Shown here piece after piece: positions 30,930-38,327 of a stretch of DNA of 64,000 bases; position 1 is the first letter of the stretch; the number at the start of each line of letters is the position of its first letter. Origin of the DNA: Candidatus Kuenenia stuttgartensis (GTDB lineage Bacteria; Planctomycetota; Planctomycetia; Planctomycetales; Planctomycetaceae); the NCBI GenBank assembly GCA_945906725.1, contig CAMDRI010000001.1:1-64000 (forward strand), in the 5' to 3' direction. The notes under the pieces were generated by a model that was given only the letters and a program-made list of their open reading frames with translations, did no database searches and had not been told where the DNA came from. The position numbers were made by a program, and so were the translations under genes.

Positions 30930-31343
30930 ATGCCCGAACGCACTCCCGCCACACTCTGGACGCGAGCGATGCGTCTTCGCTGTCCGCGCTGCGGTGAAGG
31001 CAAGCTCTTCGCCGGTTGGTTCGACATGCACGAGCGTTGCTCCACGTGCCACCTCAAGTACCAACGCGCCCCTGGCTATTTTCTCGGATCAACGTACTTC
31101 AATTACGGCCAGACGACGGCGACGATGGCAGCCGCGTACCTAATCCTGCATTTCGGCTACGACGTCCCGAAGAATTGGATCGTCCCGCCGCTGGCCACCT
31201 ATTGCGTGCTCTGGACGCTGTTCTGGTTCCGCTATGCCCGAGCGCTGTGGCTGGCGTTCGACTGCTTCTTCGATCCGACCGACTTCGAATCGGATGACGG
31301 CACCGGCGACGAGTACCACAACTCAATGTCGCCGCAAGATTGA
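30930..31343 (+). CDS. DUF983 family membrane protein
   Basis: Small protein, 137 residues. The N-terminus has two CxxC pairs (RCPRCGEGKLFAGW and RCSTCHLKY) that should bind zinc, followed by two membrane helices (about residues 60-80 and 85-110). This is the DUF983 pattern, often found near cytochrome oxidase genes in other bacteria; here it sits just outside the oxidase cluster and converges with its last gene, the stops being five bases apart. Function unknown, possibly linked to oxidase assembly. Confidence 0.85.
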   Translation: MPERTPATLWTRAMRLRCPRCGEGKLFAGWFDMHERCSTCHLKYQRAPGYFLGSTYFNYGQTTATMAAAYLILHFGYDVPKNWIVPPLATYCVLWTLFWFRYARALWLAFDCFFDPTDFESDDGTGDEYHNSMSPQD

Positions 31344-31347
31344 GAAT

Positions 31348-31668
31348 TCATGCAGTCGCCGGCGACGCACCATCAGGCAATAGATTCAACGAGTTTGCGT
31401 CGGCGGTGAATCCGCCGTACTGCCCCAACGCTTCGAGGGCCGCGTTCTCCCGGCGGCTCAACGAGTACACGCAGAACGCGACACCCCCCGCCAGGCTGAA
31501 GATCATCCCCATCATGAAGAGGATCGAATACATGTAGGCCCGCGGCAGCAACGAGTCCTGTTCGTTGGCAATCTTGCACATCGGACACGCCTGAGCCGGC
31601 TGAGCCACCGGGCCGAACATCCCGATCCCCAAAACCAACGCGGCCAGCAACAACATTTTGCGAGTCAT
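31348..31668 (-). CDS. Small exported membrane protein with CPMCK motif
   Basis: 106 residues: signal peptide or first helix (LLLAALVLGIGMFGPVAQPAQA), then CPMCKIANEQ right after the predicted cleavage site, then one membrane helix (MYSILFMMGMIFSLAGGVAFCVY) and a short tail. The two Cys with Met between could bind copper or be a redox pair; that is inference. It is the last gene of the long respiratory cluster, after DUF420 and SCO, which fits a part in copper handling or oxidase assembly. Confidence 0.7.
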   Translation of the reverse strand: MTRKMLLLAALVLGIGMFGPVAQPAQACPMCKIANEQDSLLPRAYMYSILFMMGMIFSLAGGVAFCVYSLSRRENAALEALGQYGGFTADANSLNLLPDGASPATA

Positions 31669-31705
31669 TTGGAATTCCTCTCGTCCCCTCGGAGCAGCAC
31701 GCAGT

Positions 31706-32197
31706 TTACGAACTCTGCCAGTGATACGCCAAGAAGTAAATCATCACGCCCGTCACCGACACGTACACCCAAATTGGAAACGTCACCTTCGCGATTCGCC
31801 GATGCCCCGCCCAATTCGGAGGCTGCCCATGCCGCTCGGCCTTGTCCGCCGCCAGCCCCTTCCAAATGGTCAGCGGAGCGAGCACTGCCACAAAGAACGC
31901 CAAGAACACATGGCTGATCAGGATCGAATAATAAATCGGTCGAATCAGCCCGACTCCGACGAAGGCTTTGGAGCCGCTGCCGGTGTAGCTCTTGAGCACT
32001 CCGTGGTACACGAGATAGCAGACCAGAAACACCGCCGACACGGCAAACGCCGCCAGCATCGTCCGCTTGTGAGCGTCCCGCTGTCCGCGACGAATCAATC
32101 GCCAACCGAGCAGCAACAACACCGTCGCCAACCCATTCAGCGACGCATTGAGCGGCGGCAGCCACAGCACCCAGTCAGGAACGTCAGGCTTCGTCAT
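31706..32197 (-). CDS. DUF420 family membrane protein
   Basis: Multi-pass membrane protein, 163 residues, four predicted helices. Motifs HKRTMLAAFAVSAVFLVCYLVYH and SHVFLAFFVAVLAPLTIW carry the conserved His residues of DUF420 (CtaG/YozB-like). Members are found with cytochrome oxidase genes and are thought to help in assembly, perhaps with heme or copper. Its start overlaps the SCO stop by four bases (ATGA), so the two are translationally coupled. Confidence 0.88.
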   Translation of the reverse strand: MTKPDVPDWVLWLPPLNASLNGLATVLLLLGWRLIRRGQRDAHKRTMLAAFAVSAVFLVCYLVYHGVLKSYTGSGSKAFVGVGLIRPIYYSILISHVFLAFFVAVLAPLTIWKGLAADKAERHGQPPNWAGHRRIAKVTFPIWVYVSVTGVMIYFLAYHWQSS

Positions 32198-33027
32198 TCG
32201 GACTTCGACCTTCCTTCGTCATTTGGTATTTCTTTCTTCGTCATTTTCCCCAACCGCTTCTTCAACTCGCGCCGCAACTGCGAAAACTCCGCCTCATCGG
32301 TCGAGAGCCACTTGCCCTGCACGACCCCGTGCTCATCGACCAGCAGCACGTTATTCGTGTGGATGAACTCGAAACCAGGTGCCCGCTGTTCGCCCTCCGC
32401 CTCTTGCACCGGCATCAGAAAGCTGCCATTGATCAGCCGATAGATTTTGTCCTTCTGGCCTGTCGGATCGGTGAGAAACAGCCAGCGATCCGAATCGGCT
32501 TCGTAACCAGCGGCGTATTTGGAAAGCTGCTCTGGCTGATCTCGTTCGGGATCGACGGTAATCGTCACCAGCCGCAGATCGGTGTCCGCGAGGAACTCCT
32601 TCTGCAAGCGTTGCATCGCCGCCGAGACTTTCGCGCACGGCCCCGCGCAATTCGTGAAGATGAAACTCACGACCCACGGATGCCCTTCGAGGTCCGACTT
32701 GTGAACCACACGCCCACATCGCTCGGTCAGTTCAAAATCCGAGATGCCGGCGTCGCTCCATTTCATCTCAACCTTCAAGACTTTCGGCCGGCCGTCGCCG
32801 GAGTCTTCCTCCTCGATCGTGTCCTTCCCGCGAGCGAACGGATTCAAACCGGCGTTGTCCGAGTCTCCGCGACCGCGCATCCCAAATGCGACCCAAGCTC
32901 CGATCAATACAAAGCAAAACAATCCGTTGATCACGAAAAACCATCGCAGCGCGCTGGGTGGGCCACTCGGTTGCAGCGGCGCGTCATTTGCCGGCGTTGA
33001 GTTGTCCGTCGAAGAACTATCGGACAT
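32194..33027 (-). CDS. SCO1/SenC copper chaperone
   Basis: Membrane-anchored thioredoxin-fold protein, 277 residues, that delivers copper to the CuA site of oxidase subunit II. One helix at about 29-50 anchors it; the copper site is visible as FTNCAGPC (C127, C131) and the distal His in FIHTNN (H223). It sits in the oxidase cluster, overlapping DUF420 by four bases and the ABC permease by 11 bases. The linker after the helix is unusually acidic (TIEEEDSGDG). Confidence 0.94.
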   Translation of the reverse strand: MSDSSSTDNSTPANDAPLQPSGPPSALRWFFVINGLFCFVLIGAWVAFGMRGRGDSDNAGLNPFARGKDTIEEEDSGDGRPKVLKVEMKWSDAGISDFELTERCGRVVHKSDLEGHPWVVSFIFTNCAGPCAKVSAAMQRLQKEFLADTDLRLVTITVDPERDQPEQLSKYAAGYEADSDRWLFLTDPTGQKDKIYRLINGSFLMPVQEAEGEQRAPGFEFIHTNNVLLVDEHGVVQGKWLSTDEAEFSQLRRELKKRLGKMTKKEIPNDEGRSKSE

Positions 33028-33874
33028 TGATCACGCTCCTGCGGTGAGTCAGCCAGCAGGCCAGCGTCACCGTCAACACACAGAATCCATACGTCGCCGC
33101 GAAACAGGTCCACAGACTCGGCAACGAACTGCTCGCCGAGACGTCAGCCAATGCCGGTGACATCAGCCGTCGCAGGCCAGCCACTCCGTAGGTCAACGGA
33201 TTCAACCGCATCACCCACGACAACCAGCCCGACTCCGGAACGGGAAAGAACGAACCAGACAATAACCACATCGGCATCAGAAACACGCTCATCAAAGCAT
33301 GAAACCCTTGCGTCGAATCGAGCGACCAAGCCATCGAATATCCCAGTGCCGTCAGTGCGAACGCCACCAACCCCAAGAAGCCGACCATCGCCAGCCAACC
33401 GACTGGTGACAAGTGCCAACCCAGGCTCGGCCCCAATCCCACAAAATGCAACAGCGGCCCGATCACCAAAAACAACGCCGCCTGAATCAGTGCGAGCAAT
33501 GTTCCGCCCGACAGTTTCCCCAAGACCAACGCTAATCGTGGCACCGGCGCTACGAGCACCCCCTGCAAGAACCCTTCGCGACGATCCTCGATGATCGATA
33601 TCGTCGAAAAGATCGCCGTGAACAACACAATCATCACCGTCACGCCGGGAAAGAAATATTCCTGATAGCTCATCTCGCTGGGTGCCCATTCCGGAGCCTG
33701 AAATGACCCGCGCAATCCGGCTCCGAACAGCACCCAGAAAATCAACGGCTGTCCCAATGCCCCGACGACGCGCGACCGCTGCCGAAAGAACCGCAGCAGC
33801 TCACGCCACGTCAACGTCCAGACTGGCAGCCAGAAGGCCAGAGATCGTCTGAAAGTTCGGTCAACCGATTCCAC
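33017..33874 (-). CDS. ABC-2 type transporter permease
   Basis: Integral membrane protein, 285 residues, six predicted helices. The pattern of ABC-2 permeases is clear: an N-terminal cytoplasmic helix with RELLRFFRQRSRVV, a central EDRREGFLQGVLVAPV loop and the late MPMWLLSGSFFPVP segment. Its ATPase is the next gene upstream. Encoded between oxidase and SCO genes, the pair may export a molecule needed for oxidase assembly, like NosFY or Ccm transporters; the cargo is unknown. The 3' end overlaps the SCO gene by 11 bases. Confidence 0.88.
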   Translation of the reverse strand: MESVDRTFRRSLAFWLPVWTLTWRELLRFFRQRSRVVGALGQPLIFWVLFGAGLRGSFQAPEWAPSEMSYQEYFFPGVTVMIVLFTAIFSTISIIEDRREGFLQGVLVAPVPRLALVLGKLSGGTLLALIQAALFLVIGPLLHFVGLGPSLGWHLSPVGWLAMVGFLGLVAFALTALGYSMAWSLDSTQGFHALMSVFLMPMWLLSGSFFPVPESGWLSWVMRLNPLTYGVAGLRRLMSPALADVSASSSLPSLWTCFAATYGFCVLTVTLACWLTHRRSVINVR

Positions 33875-33896
33875 AATGTTCCTCGACGATTCAAAA

Positions 33897-33990
33897 CCGG
33901 GTAACCGGATAACGGAGAATGAGGAACGAGCAACGAAGTGCTTGTCTTGTCATCCCCAATTCCTCATTCTCCGTTATCCAGTTACCCGGT
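33897..33990. repeat. Palindrome, family F, running into the ABC ATPase gene
   Basis: Arms of 30 bases at 33897-33926 and 33961-33990 match at 29 of 30 positions (core GATAACGGAGAATGAGGA), loop 34 bases. The right arm overlaps the end of the ABC ATPase gene: its last residues (NRVTG) and stop codon are written by the repeat. The element separates the ATPase and permease genes that must be made together. Confidence 0.92.
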
Positions 33991-34921
33991 TCGTGTTTTC
34001 TGTTTCTTCCCAGAATCGGTGTCCTGTCTTCGCGATGAACACATCTTCTAGCGAAGGCTTGCCCAACGACACGGAAGTAATCTCGTTCGGAAACGCTTCG
34101 ACAAGCTCGCGCAACAGTTCGTGTCCCTGAGCTCTCTCGATTCGCAGCGTCTGACCGAGTAGCTTGGGTTCGATCCCAAATCGCTCGGTGATCCTCTGCG
34201 ATAATCTTGTCGGCTCGTCCGCAGAAATCGTCAGGCAATCACCGCCGATCTCAGCTCGCAACTCAGCGGGAGTTCCCAGCGCAACCAACTGGCCGCGATC
34301 CAACAGGCCCAGCCGGTCGCACTTCTCGGCCTCTTCCATCAAATGTGTCGTGACCACAATCGTCACTCCGTTCTGACTGCGAAGCTGCTGTAAGTAGCGC
34401 CACAAATCATGCCGCGCGCCGGGATCGAGTCCCGTGCTCGGCTCATCCAGCAGCAGCAATTCCGGATCGTGTAGCATCCCCTTCGCGATTTCCGCTCGTC
34501 GCTGCAGGCCGCCGGACAACGAATTGACCGAGGCGTGCATGCGATCGGTCAAACCCAGTCGAGCCAACCGATCGTCGATCCGCGTTGCTAATTCCAGGCC
34601 ACGCAGTCCGTAAAGATGCCCCTGATGGACGAGGTTCTCCCGCACCGTCAATCGCCGATCCAAGCTGGGAGCTTGAAACGAGACTCCAATTCGTTGCCGA
34701 ATCGCGGCCGAGTTCGTCGCGACGTCTCGATCCAGCACGCTCACATGCCCCGACTGAACCGGCAGCAACGTCGAGAGCACTCGAAACAGCGTCGTCTTGC
34801 CGCCACCATTGGGTCCGAGCAATCCGAAGATTTCACCACGACGAATCTCGAACGTCACTCGGTTGAGCGCCAGTCGTTCGCCATAGGCATGAGACAAGTC
34901 ATCGACACGAATGGCGATCAT
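33974..34921 (-). CDS. ABC transporter ATP-binding protein
   Basis: ATPase of the ABC-2 exporter, 315 residues from the ATG at 34921 (a TTG at 34936 is less likely). Walker A is GPNGGGKTT (residues 36-44), the signature LSGGLQRR, Walker B LLLLDEPSTGLDPG, and the switch His is in VVTTHLMEEA. The DrrA/CcmA-type C-terminal extension is present (about 220-300). The C-terminal tail comes from a palindromic repeat. It follows oxidase subunit IV by 21 bases, so it belongs to the oxidase transcript. Confidence 0.92.
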   Translation of the reverse strand: MIAIRVDDLSHAYGERLALNRVTFEIRRGEIFGLLGPNGGGKTTLFRVLSTLLPVQSGHVSVLDRDVATNSAAIRQRIGVSFQAPSLDRRLTVRENLVHQGHLYGLRGLELATRIDDRLARLGLTDRMHASVNSLSGGLQRRAEIAKGMLHDPELLLLDEPSTGLDPGARHDLWRYLQQLRSQNGVTIVVTTHLMEEAEKCDRLGLLDRGQLVALGTPAELRAEIGGDCLTISADEPTRLSQRITERFGIEPKLLGQTLRIERAQGHELLRELVEAFPNEITSVSLGKPSLEDVFIAKTGHRFWEETENTNRVTG

Positions 34922-34942
34922 GGTGTGGGACAGCAACCGATC

Positions 34943-35317
34943 TTAGTCCACGGCGGCGGCCGATCCGTGATGCGCCGCCGCGCGGGCCTGGTGCTCCGCA
35001 AAATCATCGAGTTGCGGGACTTCTTGCGTGTAGTAGTGCTCGCCGATATCGGGCGTCAGAGCCAGCGGCAAACCCAGCGCGAGAATCGTCGTCGGCGCGA
35101 GCAGCACGTACTTCCAACCCCGCTCGAACTTCAAGTGCATGAACCACGCCATCACGCACAGCGCCTTGCACGTCGCCACCGAAAGCACGGCGACCACTTT
35201 GACGCCCCAAGGCAACTCCACCACATCCGCCATGATCGAGATCAACGTAAAGACGCACAGCGCGCCGAAGATGACCGCGTACTTGGGATGTTCGTGCTGG
35301 GAATGCTCGTCGTGCAT
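34943..35317 (-). CDS. Cytochrome c oxidase subunit IV family protein
   Basis: Small membrane subunit, 124 residues, three predicted helices. The pattern PKYAVIFGALCVFTLIS and TCKALCVMAWFMHLKFERGW is that of bacterial prokaryotic-type oxidase subunit IV (CtaF/CyoD-like). The N-terminus is His-rich (HDEHSQHEHP). It is not catalytic and supports assembly of the oxidase. It follows subunit III by 57 bases on the same strand. Confidence 0.88.
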   Translation of the reverse strand: MHDEHSQHEHPKYAVIFGALCVFTLISIMADVVELPWGVKVVAVLSVATCKALCVMAWFMHLKFERGWKYVLLAPTTILALGLPLALTPDIGEHYYTQEVPQLDDFAEHQARAAAHHGSAAAVD

Positions 35318-35374
35318 GACTCAAAATCCTTGTCCGCCAGCGAAGGTGGGATAGACCATTTCAGATGTCAGATC

Positions 35375-36343
35375 TCAAACGATGTAGAGCAGCGGAAACA
35401 GGAAGATCCACACCAAATCGACGAAGTGCCAATACAAGCCGCTGTTCTCCAAGAAGTCATGCCAGCCTTCCAGGCTGGCCTGCTTCAGCAAAATCCAAAA
35501 CAGAATCATGCCGATGATCACATGCAGCGCGTGGAAGCCGGTCATCAGGAAGTAGCACGACGCAAAAATGTTGCCGTACAGAATCGGATGCGGCTCGTGG
35601 ACCGACTTGAAGACGTAGCCCCATTGCTCGTTCGACTTCAGCCCGGCGAGCTGCGTTTCGACTTCATGCAGCGACAGGTCTTCACGCAGGATGCCTTGCT
35701 TCATCAGATCAAACTGTTTGAACATCTCGCTAAAGCCACGGAACTCATCGCCCGCTTTGCCTTCCGCCTGGCTGGCCGCTTCAGCCAACAACGCTTTCAA
35801 CTTCGTGGCATCGTTTTTCGGCTCCGGCAGTTTCTCGGCGGCTTTGGAGCTGACCGCTTTTGCGGCCAAGCGTTCCAGTCGATTCGCGACTGCCGTTTCC
35901 GATTCTCGGAGCACTTTCGCTTTCGCCTGCTGATCGTTTTCTGCAATGTGGCCCGGCAGAATGTCGTGGTCGATCTTGCCGTAGTACTCGAACCCCTTGA
36001 TGCCGAGAAACACAAAGGCCAACGCAAACGTCCACTGCAAAAACTTGCGAGCTTTGCCGAAATCGTGTGCGCCCATTGCCTCGTGTGCGACCACCACGAA
36101 GTAGCTCGAAAGAATCAGGACGAACGTGTTGACGCCGCCAGCCGCGACGCGGATGTGCGTCACATCGGGATCGGTCGGCCAGCCTTTCGACCCCATCCGC
36201 AGCACGATATAGGTGCCGATGAACGCCGTGAAGAACATAATCTCGGTGCCGAGGAACAGCCACATGCACAGCTTGGAATTGGGAATCGCCAACCCCATCT
36301 TGATGGGCGGAACCGCGTGACCGGCATTTGGTGTGTGCGACAT
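35375..36343 (-). CDS. ctaE: Cytochrome c oxidase subunit III with a long hydrophilic insert
   Basis: Oxidase subunit III, 322 residues. The conserved parts are N-terminal (WLFLGTEIMFFTAFIGTY, SSYFVVVAHEAM) and C-terminal (YFLMTGFHALHVIIGM, GLYWHFVDLVWIFLFPLLY). Between helices, residues about 130-250 form a charged, Ala/Lys/Glu-rich, probably helical insert that ordinary small bacterial subunits III (about 200 residues) lack. The subunit is not catalytic; it stabilises the oxidase and proton uptake. The insert could dock another complex member; that is inference. Confidence 0.93.
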   Translation of the reverse strand: MSHTPNAGHAVPPIKMGLAIPNSKLCMWLFLGTEIMFFTAFIGTYIVLRMGSKGWPTDPDVTHIRVAAGGVNTFVLILSSYFVVVAHEAMGAHDFGKARKFLQWTFALAFVFLGIKGFEYYGKIDHDILPGHIAENDQQAKAKVLRESETAVANRLERLAAKAVSSKAAEKLPEPKNDATKLKALLAEAASQAEGKAGDEFRGFSEMFKQFDLMKQGILREDLSLHEVETQLAGLKSNEQWGYVFKSVHEPHPILYGNIFASCYFLMTGFHALHVIIGMILFWILLKQASLEGWHDFLENSGLYWHFVDLVWIFLFPLLYIV

Positions 36344-36399
36344 ATCTCTTTCCGAATTCTTCGTGCCACAGCTCTATGAGTCGTGGGCCTCGTGTCGAA

Positions 36400-37335
36400 C
36401 TAACTCAACAATCTCCAATGATCCCAAGTCAGCGCCAGCAACAGCACCGGCAGATACACCAACGAAAACCACAACAACTGGCGAGCAGTCTGCACCGACT
36501 CAACCAGCAGAAAGCGAACGGAAAACGCGACGTAACCCAAGCCGAGCACGACCGCGATCAGAGCAAACACATCCCCCGCGAGCGCCGCGTCCTCGAGCAA
36601 CAAACTGACCGGAATCAACGCCAAGGCATAACCGACACACAACCAACCGGTGATTCGCGGAGCCGGCCGCGTCTGCGGCAGCATCCGCAGTCCGGCGGCA
36701 GCGTATTGCTCGCGATAGAGCCACGCGATTGCCAGGAAGTGCGGGAACTGCCAGACAAACAACGTCGCGAACAGCGCGAACGCGCCGGCGTCCAACTCAC
36801 CCCCGGCCGCCACCCAGCCGAGCACCGGCGGCATCGCCCCAGGGATCGCTCCGATCGCAGTGCAAAACGAAGTGCGACGCTTCAACGGTGTGTAGACTGC
36901 GACGTACAACAACAACGTCACCGAAGCCAACACAGCCGTCAGTGCATTTACAAAGCAAATCAGCTCGATCGCGCCGACCAGCCACAGTCCGAGGCCAAAC
37001 GCCAATACTTCGTGCGGCGACATTCGACCGCTCGGCAGCGGGCGATTCGCCGTCCGAGCCATCAACAGATCCGAGTCTCGTTCCAACCACTGATTGAGCG
37101 CGCTGCAACTAATCGCGATCAAGCCAATCCCAAGCAGCGAATGCCCCAACGTGATTGCCGACCAGTCGCCGGTTGTCGCCAGCAGAAAGCCTAGAGCTAC
37201 CGTGACCAAGCCCATCACCGCGATGCGCGGTTTGGTCAGTGCGAGGTAATCGCGCCAACGCGGGATGACATGCGTCTGCGACGACAGCGTCGCGCCGAGT
37301 TCCATCGTGCCTTGGGGGTCGAGGAGGACGCTCAT
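36400..37335 (-). CDS. ctaB: Protoheme IX farnesyltransferase (heme O synthase)
   Basis: UbiA-family membrane enzyme, 311 residues from the ATG at 37335; the frame upstream of it overlaps the heme A synthase gene and is not used. It puts a farnesyl group on heme B. Motifs: the aspartate-rich NQWLERDSDLLMARTANRPLP for farnesyl diphosphate, YTPLKRRT and the second aspartate region around WLYREQYAAAGLRMLP. Seven to nine helices. It works just before heme A synthase, whose stop overlaps its start by four bases. Confidence 0.95.
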   Translation of the reverse strand: MSVLLDPQGTMELGATLSSQTHVIPRWRDYLALTKPRIAVMGLVTVALGFLLATTGDWSAITLGHSLLGIGLIAISCSALNQWLERDSDLLMARTANRPLPSGRMSPHEVLAFGLGLWLVGAIELICFVNALTAVLASVTLLLYVAVYTPLKRRTSFCTAIGAIPGAMPPVLGWVAAGGELDAGAFALFATLFVWQFPHFLAIAWLYREQYAAAGLRMLPQTRPAPRITGWLCVGYALALIPVSLLLEDAALAGDVFALIAVVLGLGYVAFSVRFLLVESVQTARQLLWFSLVYLPVLLLALTWDHWRLLS

Positions 37336-38309
37336 CGCACTGCCCCTCCCGCCAAGGTGGCCGAATGAACTGGCAGCGAATCGGCACGTTGGAAGCGTGC
37401 TCCACTGAGCCAATTCAGTCGCAACACGCGAGCCGCCAATTGCACCGACATCATCAACACGAACATCGCCGCCACTGCGTGAGCCGTCCGAAACAGAATC
37501 TGTTCTGGAGCCTGTTGCACAGCAACGTAACCCGTCGTCGGAAATCCAAATCGAGTCACCCACGCACCTGCTCCCAGCCCCAACTGCACGAGCAAGACGA
37601 TCAGTAAGCCGATTGCCGCTAAGCGGAGCCACGCTTGGCCTGATCGCCAACTCGACACGATCAGCACGACCGATAACACCGTCGCCAGAATCGCACCGCC
37701 CAAGTGTTCGTGCAGCGCGAAACCGAGATGCCGGACCAAGCCGCCGAGCAACGACTGACCAAACACCGTCAACAAATTCACGATGGCGAGAAACTTCAAG
37801 CTGTTGGAAACGGACGTGCTTATGTCTGAGACTCGCCCGCCACTCGTCCACTTTGATCCGGTCACGAGGGCGAACAGAGTGATCGTCGAAAAAATCAGAG
37901 AGGCGAACAAGCCGTGGATCAGAGCGGCGACGCGCGCATCAGCGATCACTCGAAAACCGCCGAGCAATCCCTGCAAGACCACAGCGGCCAGAATGCCGAT
38001 CGCCAAAGCACGCACCCAGCCACGCGATTCGCGCCGTCGCGTCAAAGCGACAAGACCGATCGAGAACATGCCGATCAGGCTGCCGGCCAAGCGATGCCCA
38101 TGTTCAACGAATTTATCCCGGTTCGCGTGGAAGTCTCGCAGCCACGGGTACAGAAACATGTTCTGTCCGTCGGAGGTCGGCCAGTCCAGGAACGCCATCC
38201 CCGCATCGAGCGTCGTCACGAGCGCTCCCATCCCAATCGGCAACAACGCGATCGCCGCCGTGAGGACGGCGTAGCGCGGGAGCCAACGATCTGAGGATGC
38301 GGTCGTCAT
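37332..38309 (-). CDS. ctaA: Heme A synthase (COX15/CtaA)
   Basis: Membrane heme A synthase, 325 residues, eight predicted helices, that oxidises the C8 methyl group of heme O. His ligand segments are FVEHGHRLAGSLIG, ALIHGLFASLIF, ALHEHLGGAIL and RTAHAVAAMFVL. The length fits the fused two-half COX15 type. It comes 18 bases after oxidase subunit I and overlaps the farnesyltransferase gene by four bases, so the cofactor is made with the enzyme that needs it. Confidence 0.94.
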   Translation of the reverse strand: MTTASSDRWLPRYAVLTAAIALLPIGMGALVTTLDAGMAFLDWPTSDGQNMFLYPWLRDFHANRDKFVEHGHRLAGSLIGMFSIGLVALTRRRESRGWVRALAIGILAAVVLQGLLGGFRVIADARVAALIHGLFASLIFSTITLFALVTGSKWTSGGRVSDISTSVSNSLKFLAIVNLLTVFGQSLLGGLVRHLGFALHEHLGGAILATVLSVVLIVSSWRSGQAWLRLAAIGLLIVLLVQLGLGAGAWVTRFGFPTTGYVAVQQAPEQILFRTAHAVAAMFVLMMSVQLAARVLRLNWLSGARFQRADSLPVHSATLAGGAVR

Positions 38310-38327
38310 GCGAGGCTTCTGGTCAAA

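Noticed and set aside
34616..36379. Long plus-strand frame (587 codons) opposite oxidase subunits III and IV
   Set aside because: Arg/Gln/His-rich shadow of strongly conserved genes on the other strand.
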